Notes under the pieces: generated by a model
Database searches by the model: none
What the model saw: only the letters and a program-made list of their open reading frames with translations
What the model was told of the DNA's origin: nothing
Shown here: piece by piece, positions 36,661 through 45,580 of the stretch
Numbering within the stretch: position 1 is the first letter of the stretch
Layout of the letters: every line of letters starts with the position of its first letter
Assembly (NCBI RefSeq): GCF_005116645.1
Contig: NZ_SWCM01000006.1
Span: forward strand, 62,001 to 126,000
DNA length: 64,000 nucleotides
Direction of reading: 5' to 3'
DNA from: Desulfopila sp. IMCC35006
GTDB lineage: Bacteria; Desulfobacterota; Desulfobulbia; Desulfobulbales; Desulfocapsaceae
Program-made: the position numbers and the translations under genes

Positions 36661-37962
36661 ATGGGTATTTCGAGTGCAATGTATAGCGGAGTCAGCGGCC
36701 TGAACACCAATAGCCAGGCGATGAGCGTAATCGGCAATAATCTGGCGAACACCAACACCGTTGGCTTTAAAGGTTCCCGGACGGTTTTTGCCGACCTCCT
36801 TTCCGGATCGATAAACGGCTCGGGCGGCATGTCCCAGGTGGGCCGTGGAGTTGGAATGTCGAAAGTAGACCAGATTTTCAGCCAGGGTACCTTTGAGACC
36901 ACCGAGTCAAATCTCGACGTGGCCGTAGAAGGTGACGGCTTTTTCGTTCTCAAAGAAGCCGGAGACGCGACAGCCTATTACTCAAGGGCCGGGTCCTTTC
37001 GGTTTAACGAAGATGGATATCTGGTTAATCCGGAAGGATTGATGGTGCAGGGGAAAAGCTTTGATGCTAATGGCACGCTGAAGACCGGTGATGCCGGCAA
37101 TATCCAGGTTGCAAGCAGCGGCCTGGTAGCCGGCAATGTCACCTCGACCCTCGAACTGACAACAAACCTCGATTCGACGGAACCGATAATTTATTTAGAT
37201 CCCTTGGATCCTTCAGATCCTGCATACGTTGGCCCCTCCTTTGCGTATAACGATTCGACCACCTATAATTATTCCTCTTCAGTGCAGGTCTTTGACACCC
37301 TTGGCAATCCGCATCTCCTCAGCACCTATTTCACCAAAACCGCCGATAATACCTGGGAGTCCTTCTGGAGTGCAGAAAAAGACGATGGATCAGGCGCCAT
37401 CATGAGCGGCTCCCTGGGAACGCTGAATTTCACTCCAGACGGCGTCCTGTCAGCAGCTACCACCTACACTATCCCGCCGGGAACAGCCGCGGGAGAGCTG
37501 AGCTGGGGCAACAGCACAACGAACACAGGCATTGCCGTTACCTTTGATACCACGCAATTCAACAGCGAATCGGTGGTCATTTCGCAAAACCAGAACGGCA
37601 CTGGCGCCGGAAATCTCACCGGGGTGGAGATTAACTCCGAAGGCATCGTCGTCGCCTCCTATTCAAATGGTGAACAGACGAAAATCGCCCAGCTCATATT
37701 AGGCAAATTTGTCAATACCAGCGGTCTGTCACTTGCCGGGAGCAACCTGTATACAGCGACAACCAGTTCAGGCCCGGCCCGTACTGGTTTGCCGGGGCCC
37801 GAGCTGGGTAATATTTTCACCAACTCGCTTGAACAGTCAAATGTTGATATGGGTTCCGAGTTCGTCAGAATGATCACCGTCCAGCGTGGTTTCCAGGCCA
37901 ACTCCAAAATTATTACCACGGTGGACGAACTGCTGGGAGAGCTCATCAATCTCAAGAGATAA
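36661..37962 (+). CDS. flgE: flagellar hook protein FlgE
   Basis: 433 aa. N-terminal GVSGLNTNSQAMSVIGNNLA, middle TRAGSF-type block (YYSRAGSFRF), and C-terminal ITVQRGFQANSKIITTVDELL are all diagnostic. The structural subunit of the hook. CAGGAGAG precedes the ATG. Followed by a hairpin terminator, so it ends the flgB-to-flgE transcription block. Confidence 0.96.
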   Translation: MGISSAMYSGVSGLNTNSQAMSVIGNNLANTNTVGFKGSRTVFADLLSGSINGSGGMSQVGRGVGMSKVDQIFSQGTFETTESNLDVAVEGDGFFVLKEAGDATAYYSRAGSFRFNEDGYLVNPEGLMVQGKSFDANGTLKTGDAGNIQVASSGLVAGNVTSTLELTTNLDSTEPIIYLDPLDPSDPAYVGPSFAYNDSTTYNYSSSVQVFDTLGNPHLLSTYFTKTADNTWESFWSAEKDDGSGAIMSGSLGTLNFTPDGVLSAATTYTIPPGTAAGELSWGNSTTNTGIAVTFDTTQFNSESVVISQNQNGTGAGNLTGVEINSEGIVVASYSNGEQTKIAQLILGKFVNTSGLSLAGSNLYTATTSSGPARTGLPGPELGNIFTNSLEQSNVDMGSEFVRMITVQRGFQANSKIITTVDELLGELINLKR

Positions 37963-37991
37963 CAGTCATAATATTGACACTTTCATTCCAT

Positions 37992-38033
37992 AAACCAGAA
38001 CCAGCTCTCTTTGCTCGTTCTGGTTTGTTGTTT
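37992..38033 (+). terminator. hairpin terminator after flgE
   Basis: AAACCAGAAC (37992-38001) pairs with GTTCTGGTTT (38017-38026), followed by GTTGTTT. It starts 30 bases after the flgE stop. Confidence 0.7.
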
Positions 38034-38099
38034 CCCGCATCCGGTAGTGTCCCGTTCCAGGTCATTATTCCCGCCACCGACAGAAATAACCTTCTTATA

Positions 38100-38115
38100 T
38101 GGAATGTTATTTGCT
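38100..38115 (+). promoter_or_regulatory. candidate sigma54 promoter of motA-motB
   Basis: TGGAATGTTATTTGCT matches the sigma54 pattern TGG-N9-TTGC-W with exact GG-N10-GC spacing. Predicted start near 38126, leaving a leader of about 200 bases before motA. The gap has no other convincing promoter. Confidence 0.55.
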
Positions 38116-38288
38116 AGCTCTTGTTGCAAAAATGTGGAGTCGATACCAGCCGGACAACTTGCGGAAAATATTCATTGTATCGGATGAATCTCGGCAGACA
38201 CGAGCCACATGCCATGCGAAAAATAGTTTTAACGAACCCAGGCAGACAGATAGACAGCCGGGATAAATCCGCTGTGAGACAGATTTTT

Positions 38289-38306
38289 TTTCTAAGTCAC
38301 TAACCC
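38289..38306 (+). repeat. solo end of the tandem-repeat/stem-loop element before motA
   Basis: TTTCTAAGTCACTAAC is the same end motif as at 11386-11400 and 56380-56394. No tandem units are recognisable to its left. It lies 20 bases before motA. Confidence 0.4.
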
Positions 38307-38325
38307 CCAGTCATGGAGGCGTTTT

Positions 38326-39093
38326 TTGGATCTTTCAACTTTAATAGGCATCGGGGCTGCTTTTGGCCTGATGCTGATGGCAATACTGCAGGGTGGCCCC
38401 CTGTCGATTTTTATTAATATTCCATCCATTCTCATAGTCTTTGGCGGAACACTCGGCAACACCCTGGTGCATTATCCCTTCGGTGATGTCTTTGATGCCC
38501 TGAATGTTGCGAAGAAGACGTTTATGTACCAGGAGATGTCCATAAACAAACTCATTATTCAATTGATGGAATTTGCCAACAAAGCCAGGAAAGAAGGCAT
38601 CCTCGCCCTGCAGGGAGCAATGGAATCAGTTGAGGACGAATTTCTTAAAAAAGCCATGCAGATGGCGGTCGATGGCCAGGAACCGGAAACCCTGCGCAGC
38701 ATGCTGAACACCGAGATTGAATATATCCAGATGCGCCATGGGAAAGGCGCAGACATCTTTATTTCCATCGCAGCATATGCACCGGCGATGGGCATGGTCG
38801 GCACCTTGATCGGCCTGGTCCAGATGCTCCAGACCATGGACGATCCCGCCTCAATTGGACCAGCCATGGCGGTTGCCCTGCTGACCACTTTCTACGGGGC
38901 AGTCATCGCCAACATTATCTGTGCACCGATGGCCGGCAAGCTGAAAAACCGGTCCGCGTCAGAAGTACTAACGAAAACTCTTATCATTGAAGGGATGCAA
39001 TCAATTTTATCCGGGGAAAATCCGAGAATCATGGAACAGAAACTGCATGCTTTTATTGCACCGAAACTTCGCGAATCCACCTTCAATAAATAA
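38326..39093 (+). CDS. motA: flagellar motor stator protein MotA
   Basis: 255 aa with four membrane segments (about 3-20, 28-48, 145-168, 180-200) and the large cytoplasmic loop between the second and third that contacts FliG. The start is a TTG at 38326: GGAGG lies six bases upstream, and the only nearby ATG (38313) is out of frame. MotA with MotB makes the ion channel of the stator. motB follows after 20 bases. Confidence 0.94.
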   Translation: MDLSTLIGIGAAFGLMLMAILQGGPLSIFINIPSILIVFGGTLGNTLVHYPFGDVFDALNVAKKTFMYQEMSINKLIIQLMEFANKARKEGILALQGAMESVEDEFLKKAMQMAVDGQEPETLRSMLNTEIEYIQMRHGKGADIFISIAAYAPAMGMVGTLIGLVQMLQTMDDPASIGPAMAVALLTTFYGAVIANIICAPMAGKLKNRSASEVLTKTLIIEGMQSILSGENPRIMEQKLHAFIAPKLRESTFNK

Positions 39094-39113
39094 CAGAATA
39101 ACTGAGTAGAATT

Positions 39114-39896
39114 ATGGCGGATGAACAAACCCAGGCTCCACCCAAAAAAGAAAAAAAGGCGGATGTCGCTCCCGGCGCTCCGGCCTGGATGGTTACCTAT
39201 TCCGATCTGGTTACCTTACTGTTGACCTTTTTTGTTCTGCTGCTCTCTATGGCCAATATGGACCCGGTACGTTTCGTTGCTGCATCCGGTTCCCTGAAAG
39301 ACGCCTTTGGTATGCAGCAGGAATCCAACAGCACCGACTTCGCCATTCCAATTTTCCCTCATCAACCGAAGTCGCAATACGCACCGATTCAGATACAATC
39401 CTCAGAAAAAGTTTACGAAAAAGTAAAATCCAAGATCGACTCTCTGCGGTTAAACGACGACATAGGTTTTATTAAAAAAGATGACGACTCGATTATCCTG
39501 CGCATCAGTGATTCGGTTCTTTTTGCCCCCGGCCAATCGGATATCGCCAAAAAAGCCTTGCCGCTCCTACGGAATATTGCCGAAATAATCAAACCATTGC
39601 CCTTGAATCTGCGCATTGAGGGACATACCGACGACTCTCCGATGAGCGGCCCGAGAACGGCCAACTGGGATCTCTCGGTCGAACGGTCGGTGTCTGTGCT
39701 GCGCTATTTTTCCCAGAGCGACCTGCTTTCGCTCGACAGGATGGCAGCCGTCGGCTACGGCAAAGACCGACCTGTAGTTGCCAATGTGGATGAAGCTTCC
39801 AGGGCACAAAACCGACGGGTGGATTTTGTTCTCCGGCTCAAAGATAACCGTCTCAGAGGCAATACCCCAGGAAATGGTGGTACTATGCCTCTTTAG
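39114..39896 (+). CDS. motB: flagellar motor stator protein MotB
   Basis: 260 aa. One membrane helix with the ion-binding D31 in MVTYSDLVTLLL, then a plug region and a C-terminal OmpA-like peptidoglycan-binding domain (LRIEGHTDDSPMSG, LSVERSVSVLRYF, NRRVDFVLRLK). It anchors the stator to the cell wall. The TAG stop (39894-39896) lies inside the first bases of a repeat element. Confidence 0.94.
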   Translation: MADEQTQAPPKKEKKADVAPGAPAWMVTYSDLVTLLLTFFVLLLSMANMDPVRFVAASGSLKDAFGMQQESNSTDFAIPIFPHQPKSQYAPIQIQSSEKVYEKVKSKIDSLRLNDDIGFIKKDDDSIILRISDSVLFAPGQSDIAKKALPLLRNIAEIIKPLPLNLRIEGHTDDSPMSGPRTANWDLSVERSVSVLRYFSQSDLLSLDRMAAVGYGKDRPVVANVDEASRAQNRRVDFVLRLKDNRLRGNTPGNGGTMPL

Positions 39897-40088
39897 TGAA
39901 TTAGAAATAAATTACTTGTTCTTTTCACAAGTAATTTATTTCGTGAATGAACTTATCCCGCGACGCTTTTAGGCGGGATTAGTGAAAGACATTATCCAGC
40001 GACGCTTTTGGGCGGGATTAGTGAAGGAACTTATACCCCTCTAGGGGGTACAAAACAGAGTCCCACAAAGCTTTTAGGCGGGATGAGT
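39892..40088 (-). repeat. tandem-repeat/stem-loop element, motB-fliL copy (39-base units)
   Basis: It begins TTTAGTGAATTAGAAATAAA, has a perfect 14-bp stem (39905-39918 with 39928-39941), then two 39-base repeats (39943-39981, 39982-40020; GTGAA...GCGACGCTTTTNGGCGGGATTA) and a third split copy to 40085. Reverse-complemented it matches the element at 56182-56394 in order and wording. It fills most of the gap between motB and fliL. Confidence 0.75.
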
Positions 40089-40182
40089 GAAAAATACCAG
40101 CAAGGAATACACCCTTATAAAGAGGGTAACAAACAAACCCGGCTGATTTCCCGTTTACCACGATAAGTATCAAGGACAAAAA

Positions 40183-40689
40183 ATGGCTGAGAAAAAAGAA
40201 GCACCAGTTGAAAAGAGCGGCAGCAAGAAAAAACTTTTTATCATCATTGGAGCGGTGGTTGTCGTTCTTCTTATAGGTGGAGGAGTTGGCGCGTGGTGGT
40301 TCCTGCTGCGTGACAAACCTGTCGCCGAAGCAGAGAAAGACCCGGCGCAACAAGTTCAGGTACCGGCGATCGGCCAACCGGCTGCGATAGGACCCATGGT
40401 GAATATTGAGGAATTTATTGTCAACATAATCAGTGGGGATGCGGCCCATTATGTCAAGGCTTCACTTACCGTCGAACTGAACAATGAACTGGTAAAAACG
40501 GAAGTTGAGCAGAGAATGCCGCAGATGCGTGATGCGATTCTGCTGCTGATCGGCAATAAGACGTACGAAGAACTGCAGGATCTCCAGGGAAAAAAACAGC
40601 TGAAAGCCGAACTTTTAAGCACGGTCAATTCTTTTCTGCAGACGGGCCAAGTGGTCTCCATTTACTTCACGAACTTTGTGGTTCAATAG
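40183..40689 (+). CDS. fliL: flagellar basal body-associated protein FliL
   Basis: 168 aa. Lys-rich cytoplasmic N-terminus, one membrane helix (LFIIIGAVVVVLLIGGGVGAWW, about 22-43), and a periplasmic FliL domain (VNIEEFIVNIISGDAAHYVKA). It surrounds and stabilises stator units. First of the fliL-fliM-fliN-fliO-fliP-fliQ-fliR run; separated from motB by a repeat element. Confidence 0.93.
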   Translation: MAEKKEAPVEKSGSKKKLFIIIGAVVVVLLIGGGVGAWWFLLRDKPVAEAEKDPAQQVQVPAIGQPAAIGPMVNIEEFIVNIISGDAAHYVKASLTVELNNELVKTEVEQRMPQMRDAILLLIGNKTYEELQDLQGKKQLKAELLSTVNSFLQTGQVVSIYFTNFVVQ

Positions 40690-40702
40690 CGTTGAAAAAA
40701 CA

Positions 40703-41680
40703 ATGGATTCAATTCTAAAGAAATCCGAGATTACCGAACTTCTCAATGCAATACGAGAAGGCAAAGTCTCTCTTGACCTGGATGATAACGATCAGGATGC
40801 ATTTTTGGCATGCAGTCCGATCAACCTGTTTCAACTGGTCAGACCGGACAGAGAACAGTTCAGGATTCCTAACTTTGATCTTATTATCGATCTTTTTTGC
40901 CGCTCATACGCCACTTCCCTGACCAATCAGCTGCAGCGTACATTTTCTATTACAAGGACAGCTCTGGACACCCATGAATTTCAGAAATTTATGGCCGACA
41001 AACACCAGACCGGCGGGATCGGGATTCTTGATATGCCACCGTTAAAGTACGGGGCGCTGATTGTCATCGATCCCAAGCTGTCCTTTTCAATGATTGAAAT
41101 CATGCTGGGCGCCACAAGCGAGATGGAATCGTCCCCCCCGGAGCGCAATCTCACGACGATTGAGCTCAGCATTCTCAAAACCATCCTTGCCGATGTCTGC
41201 AAAGATTTGGACAAGGCCTTTTCGCAATTGCTTGAACTGAACACGACCATGGTCAAGCTGGAAAACAATGCCCGCCTGGTTTCGATTGTCGAACCGGACG
41301 CCGAGGTTATTGTCGGGACGCTGCTTGTCAAGATGGGCGAGCTTTCCGGTGAAATCTACCTGGTATTTCCATACGCAACGCTTGAACCCCTGCGCGACCT
41401 GTTGCGTGAACTCCTGAGCATTTCAACAGTTACCCGCGGCACATGGCAAGACGTACTGGAAGAGGAAATTCAGGATATTCCATCTGATGTGACCGCCCAG
41501 TCGGGCACGATAACCCTGTCAGTGCAGCAGGTTTTAGACATGAAAATCGGCGACATCCTCGATTTGAACTATGATCCGGGTGCACCTCTTAAAGTTCTGG
41601 TTGATGACAAGGTCAAGTTTTTTGCCATCCCCGGAACACACAATGGCAAGAAGGCAATCAGTCTCACAGGCGTTAACTAA
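40703..41680 (+). CDS. fliM: flagellar motor switch protein FliM
   Basis: 325 aa from ATG 40703. N-terminal CheY-P-binding peptide-like segment (KKSEITELLNAI), central CheC-like domain (about 45-230, with MIEIMLGA), and C-terminal SpoA domain (LSVQQVLDMKIGDILDL). It is the target of CheY-P in the C ring. No strong ribosome site is visible; coupling with fliL (13 bases) is likely. Confidence 0.94.
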   Translation: MDSILKKSEITELLNAIREGKVSLDLDDNDQDAFLACSPINLFQLVRPDREQFRIPNFDLIIDLFCRSYATSLTNQLQRTFSITRTALDTHEFQKFMADKHQTGGIGILDMPPLKYGALIVIDPKLSFSMIEIMLGATSEMESSPPERNLTTIELSILKTILADVCKDLDKAFSQLLELNTTMVKLENNARLVSIVEPDAEVIVGTLLVKMGELSGEIYLVFPYATLEPLRDLLRELLSISTVTRGTWQDVLEEEIQDIPSDVTAQSGTITLSVQQVLDMKIGDILDLNYDPGAPLKVLVDDKVKFFAIPGTHNGKKAISLTGVN

Positions 41681-41740
41681 GATGATGGCATCTTCGCCAT
41701 CTTCAACCGGACTTTTTACGATTTCACTGAAGGAACGTAC

Positions 41741-42118
41741 ATGGAAACCTCTCATACCAAGAACAGTCGTCCCGATCCGGACGAGATAAAAGAACTATTA
41801 CAGGAAAATCCTAAGACAGGCCGTATCCCTGCCGGCCATTCCTCTGACCAAAAAACCGGCCGGGGTCTCAACTTTCTCTATGATATCCCCCTGCAGGTAT
41901 CGGTCGAGGTTGGACGAAGCAAAATTCTCCTGCGCGACCTGCTGAAAATGGGTGAAGGGTATGTCATTGAACTGGATAAGCTGGCCGGAGAACCTCTTGA
42001 TCTGTATGTCAATTCCAAGCTGATCGCCAAGGGCGAGGCGGTCATGGTGGGAGATAAATTCGGTATTCGTTTGACAGATGTCGTGAGCACTGCCGACAGG
42101 ATCGAAAATCTCGGCTAA
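41741..42118 (+). CDS. fliN: flagellar motor switch protein FliN
   Basis: 125 aa: variable N-terminus and one SpoA domain (YDIPLQVSVEVGRSKILLRDLL, about 45-120). With FliM it forms the lower C ring and docks export complexes. GAAGGA lies upstream of the ATG. Confidence 0.94.
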   Translation: METSHTKNSRPDPDEIKELLQENPKTGRIPAGHSSDQKTGRGLNFLYDIPLQVSVEVGRSKILLRDLLKMGEGYVIELDKLAGEPLDLYVNSKLIAKGEAVMVGDKFGIRLTDVVSTADRIENLG

Positions 42119-42129
42119 AGGTGACGCCC

Positions 42130-42537
42130 ATGCTCCCGCTTCAGACAAACAGGCTGTTTCATGCCGCATTTCTTTTTGTTGCCCAACTGGCCGTCCCTTC
42201 GGCCGTTTATGCCGGCGCCGACCTCGGCGGCGATACAGCCGATTATTTTCGAATGATCTGGGGACTGCTGGTTGTTCTCGGTATCATTTTAGTTCTGTAT
42301 GGAATTGTCAGAAAGCGATTTTCTCTTCTTTCTCCCTCCGCCGGCGGAAATATCAAGATCCTGGAGGTCAAGGCCCTGATGGGCAAAAAAGCACTTTGCC
42401 TGGTTGATGTCAAGGGACAGGAATTTTTACTTGGCATAAGCGGTGAGTCGATCAGCCACATTGCCACGCTCAGTCCCCAGGCCAGAACATCATTTGCTGC
42501 AACCCTGCAGGCAACCGAAGTACCAGGACAGTCATGA
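42130..42537 (+). CDS. fliO: flagellar biosynthetic protein FliO
   Basis: 135 aa from ATG 42130 with AAGGTG upstream; a GTG at 42121 is an alternative. A signal-like N-terminus, one membrane helix (MIWGLLVVLGIILVLYGIV, about 40-58) and a small cytoplasmic domain (IKILEVKALMGKKALCLVDV). It helps assemble the FliP ring. The stop overlaps the fliP start. Confidence 0.88.
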   Translation: MLPLQTNRLFHAAFLFVAQLAVPSAVYAGADLGGDTADYFRMIWGLLVVLGIILVLYGIVRKRFSLLSPSAGGNIKILEVKALMGKKALCLVDVKGQEFLLGISGESISHIATLSPQARTSFAATLQATEVPGQS

Positions 42538-43316
42538 CCTGCAAACGACACCATCTAACGCTGCTTTTACTACCGCTTCTCATCCTTTTTGCTGTGGTCT
42601 GTGCTGCGATCTTCACAGCCACTGACGCCCATGCCCTGGGACTGCCGACCATAACCTTCGGCGTAGAAGACGCCAATACTCCGCAGCAGGTATCAAACGC
42701 GCTGCAGGTGTTGTTCGTTTTGACCATTGTCTCCGTGGCCCCGGCGATTCTGTTGATGACCACCTGTTTTACCAGGATTGTCATCGTGCTTGGCTTTGTC
42801 CGGCAGGCCATGGGCACGCAAAACATGCCGCCAACCCAGATCATCCTCGGGCTCTCCCTGTTTCTTTCGTTCTTCGTCATGTCGCCGACTCTGACCAAAA
42901 TCAATGAAGAAGCCCTGCAGCCTTACATGAACGAGCAGATCGACCAGACGGCGGCGCTGGAAAAGGCCATCGCCCCAATGCGGGACTTCATGTTCAGTCA
43001 GGTCCGTGAAGAAGAGCTGACCCTGCTTACCGAAATCACCATGAAATCGGAGCCGACCGACCAGAAAGACGTGCCGACCATGACCCTTATCCCGGCCTTT
43101 ATGCTGTCTGAGCTCAAAAGGGCCTTCCAGATGGGTTTTCTGATCTATATCCCTTTTCTGGTCATTGATATGATCGTTGCATCGATCCTTATGTCCATGG
43201 GCATGATGATGCTCCCCCCGGTGATTATCTCCATGCCTTTCAAGCTGCTGCTCTTTGTTCTCGTCGATGGCTGGAGCCTTGTTGTCGGCTCGCTTATTAA
43301 GAGTTTTGGGCCATGA
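42534..43316 (+). CDS. fliP: flagellar export gate protein FliP
   Basis: 260 aa. Cleavable signal sequence (LLLLPLLILFAVVCAA), then four membrane helices with the FliP signatures TCFTRIVIVLGFVRQAMG and SELKRAFQMGFLIYIPF. Core of the type III export channel with FliQ and FliR. Starts in ATGA overlap with fliO. Confidence 0.96.
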   Translation: MTCKRHHLTLLLLPLLILFAVVCAAIFTATDAHALGLPTITFGVEDANTPQQVSNALQVLFVLTIVSVAPAILLMTTCFTRIVIVLGFVRQAMGTQNMPPTQIILGLSLFLSFFVMSPTLTKINEEALQPYMNEQIDQTAALEKAIAPMRDFMFSQVREEELTLLTEITMKSEPTDQKDVPTMTLIPAFMLSELKRAFQMGFLIYIPFLVIDMIVASILMSMGMMMLPPVIISMPFKLLLFVLVDGWSLVVGSLIKSFGP

Positions 43317-43349
43317 CTTCCATACAACTACGCCAGCTGAGGTACTAAG

Positions 43350-43613
43350 ATGAATCCGGAAATGGTTGTTGATATCTGTCGCAAGGCTATTCAGACAATC
43401 CTGATGTGTTCTGCCCCGATGCTGATAGTTGCCCTGCTCGTCGGTCTGCTGGTGTCTATTTTCCAGGCAGCAACCCAGATCAACGAACAGACGCTCACCT
43501 TTGTGCCTAAAATAGTTGCGGTGTTTCTGACCTTGCTGATTTTCGGCTCCTGGGTCATCAAAATAGTCTCCGTCTTTACAATAGGCCTTATTGAACTGAT
43601 GGGAACCTTCTGA
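43350..43613 (+). CDS. fliQ: flagellar export gate protein FliQ
   Basis: 87 aa, two membrane helices with the conserved LVGLLVSIFQAATQINEQTL between them. Forms the export gate helical assembly with FliP and FliR. 33 bases after fliP. Confidence 0.95.
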   Translation: MNPEMVVDICRKAIQTILMCSAPMLIVALLVGLLVSIFQAATQINEQTLTFVPKIVAVFLTLLIFGSWVIKIVSVFTIGLIELMGTF

Positions 43614-43623
43614 CGGCACCATA

Positions 43624-44406
43624 GTGGACTTCCAACTCATCCCGATTGAACAGTTTCAAACCTTTCTCGTTGTGCTCAGCAGGGTTGCCGGGTTCATTGG
43701 TGCCATTCCGGTAATTTCATCGGCCCAGACCCCGGGACGCATAAAGACAGCGATGGTTATGGCCATCGCCCTTACCCTGTTCCCCCTGATGGCCGATGCG
43801 GTACCAAAAGTCAGCTTTGCTCCCGTCCCTTTTATGCTGCTGATTCTCTCCGAATTGCTGCTGGGCCTCCTGCTGGGCCTGGTTGCCAGGCTTATTTTCA
43901 CCGCGGTCGAATTTGGTGCAACCGTTATCGGCTTCCAGATGGGCTTTGCCGCAGCAAATGTCTTTGATCCCCAGAGCCAGAGACAGGTAGCACTCATTTC
44001 GCAATTTCAGAATGTTTTCGCCATTCTCATTTTCCTGACGGTTAACGGCCATTATCTGTTTCTGCGAACAGCCGTGCGATCCTACGAACTCCTTCCGCCA
44101 GGACATTTCAATCTCTCCGGGGAGGCAGTTCCCTATCTCATGGAGCTTTCGTCACATATGTTTATAATCGGGGTACAGTTCAGCGCACCTGTCCTGGCGG
44201 TCCTGCTCCTCTCCGGCCTTATCCTGGGCATTCTCGCCCGGGTATTTCCCCAGCTTAATGTTTTCCTCATCTCCTTTCCCATCAATATCGGGGCCGGTTT
44301 TATTGTCATTGCTTTGACACTCAATATGCTCTCAATATTGATTAGACGAGAATTTGACACTCTGGGGGATCGATTTATAATCCTGCTCAATTTTCTCAAT
44401 CAATAA
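43624..44406 (+). CDS. fliR: flagellar export gate protein FliR
   Basis: 260 aa, about six membrane helices; GFIGAIPVISSAQTPGRIK and GFQMGFAAANVFDPQSQ are typical. The start is a GTG at 43624, ten bases after fliQ, with only a weak ribosome site. Completes the FliPQR gate. Confidence 0.94.
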   Translation: MDFQLIPIEQFQTFLVVLSRVAGFIGAIPVISSAQTPGRIKTAMVMAIALTLFPLMADAVPKVSFAPVPFMLLILSELLLGLLLGLVARLIFTAVEFGATVIGFQMGFAAANVFDPQSQRQVALISQFQNVFAILIFLTVNGHYLFLRTAVRSYELLPPGHFNLSGEAVPYLMELSSHMFIIGVQFSAPVLAVLLLSGLILGILARVFPQLNVFLISFPINIGAGFIVIALTLNMLSILIRREFDTLGDRFIILLNFLNQ

Positions 44407-44429
44407 CGGCCTGCTAAAATTACTTTGCC

Positions 44430-44445
44430 CGGAGTGCTATTTGCA
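44430..44445 (+). promoter_or_regulatory. candidate sigma54 promoter of flhB-flhA-flhF-flhG-fliA
   Basis: CGGAGTGCTATTTGCA: GG-N10-GC with a complete TTGCA at -12. Predicted start near 44456, giving a 54-base leader before flhB. It lies in the 103-base gap after fliR. Confidence 0.5.
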
Positions 44446-44509
44446 AGGATCAGGGAGAATCGGCAACAGGCACAGCAGTTCTTCGTAAATCTCGTCCAGG
44501 CAATAGTTC

Positions 44510-45580
44510 ATGGCAGAAGAAAGCTCCTCCGGGGGCGAAAAGACAGAAGCCCCGTCAAGTAAACGACGGGACGATTTTCGTAAAAAAGGCCAGATAGCCC
44601 AGAGCAAAGAGGTGCAGACCGCCTCGCTGCTTACCTTCACGCTTCTTTTCTGGGTCTTTTATCTGCCCACTTTCTGGAAGGGTCTGACTGAAATCATCTA
44701 TTCCCTCTTTCAGTCAAGCGGCGAATTTGTCGTGACACCCTCTTCAATCATGAATCTTGCGAGCTTCCTCCTGGTGAAACTCGGCCTGCTCATCGCCCCA
44801 TTGTTTTTACTCGTCTTGATTATCGGTTTTTTTTCTAGTTTTTTCCAATTCGGCTGGGTGCTGACGGCAAAACCGCTGATTCCCGACTTTTCCAAACTGA
44901 ATCCCATCTCCGGAATGTCGCGATTTGTCTCGAAAAAATCTTTTATAGAAGTCATCAAATCGCTGTCAAAGGTCTTCCTGATAGGCTGGATCGCCTACTC
45001 AACGGTTCTGGATAATTTTGCCGAAGCCCTCATCCTCGTCGATACCAACGTCGGCACGACCATCAGCTACCTCGGCAGAATATCAACCCTTATTCTCGCT
45101 AAGGTGTGCGCAGTACTCATTCTCATGGCCTTTTTCGATTTTCTCTATATCAAATGGGAAATGGAGCAAAAAATGAAAATGACCAAGCAGGAATTAAAGG
45201 AAGAGTTCAAGCAAAGCGAAGGCGATCCGCATATCAAGGCGCAGATTCGGTCTATCCAGCAGGAAATGGCCAGAAAAAGGATGATGGCAGATGTGCCGAA
45301 AGCGGACGTCATCGTCACAAATCCCACCCATATTTCCATTGCTATCCGGTATGATTCCAAAGAGATGACCGCACCGGTCATTATCGCTAAAGGTGCCGAT
45401 CACGTGGCGATGAAAATCAGAGAGATTGCCAGGGAACATGACATTCCCATTATCGAAAATCCGCCAGTGGCTCGCTTATTGCATAAGCTGGACATAGGAG
45501 CCAATATACCAGAGGATCTCTTCAAGGTTGTCGCGGAAATTCTCGCTCATGTTTATTCACTGAAAGGCAAGACGAATTAA
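44510..45580 (+). CDS. flhB: flagellar export switch protein FlhB
   Basis: 356 aa. Four membrane helices (about 40-210) and a cytoplasmic domain with the self-cleavage site NPTH (N271), whose cleavage permits the hook-to-filament substrate switch. N-terminus GEKTEAPSSKRRDDFRKKGQ is typical. flhA begins on the last base of its stop codon. Confidence 0.96.
   Translation: MAEESSSGGEKTEAPSSKRRDDFRKKGQIAQSKEVQTASLLTFTLLFWVFYLPTFWKGLTEIIYSLFQSSGEFVVTPSSIMNLASFLLVKLGLLIAPLFLLVLIIGFFSSFFQFGWVLTAKPLIPDFSKLNPISGMSRFVSKKSFIEVIKSLSKVFLIGWIAYSTVLDNFAEALILVDTNVGTTISYLGRISTLILAKVCAVLILMAFFDFLYIKWEMEQKMKMTKQELKEEFKQSEGDPHIKAQIRSIQQEMARKRMMADVPKADVIVTNPTHISIAIRYDSKEMTAPVIIAKGADHVAMKIREIAREHDIPIIENPPVARLLHKLDIGANIPEDLFKVVAEILAHVYSLKGKTN

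Noticed and set aside
38121-38303. 60-codon frame in the flgE-motA gap
   Set aside because: No ribosome site; overlaps the putative sigma54 leader and element end; composition not protein-like.
42693-43640. 315-codon minus-strand frame over fliP-fliQ
   Set aside because: Antisense shadow rich in His, Gln and Asp; no ribosome site or domain.
44437-44640. Minus-strand 67-codon frame across the flhB start
   Set aside because: Its C-terminal end looks protein-like but most of it is antisense to flhB and there is no ribosome site.
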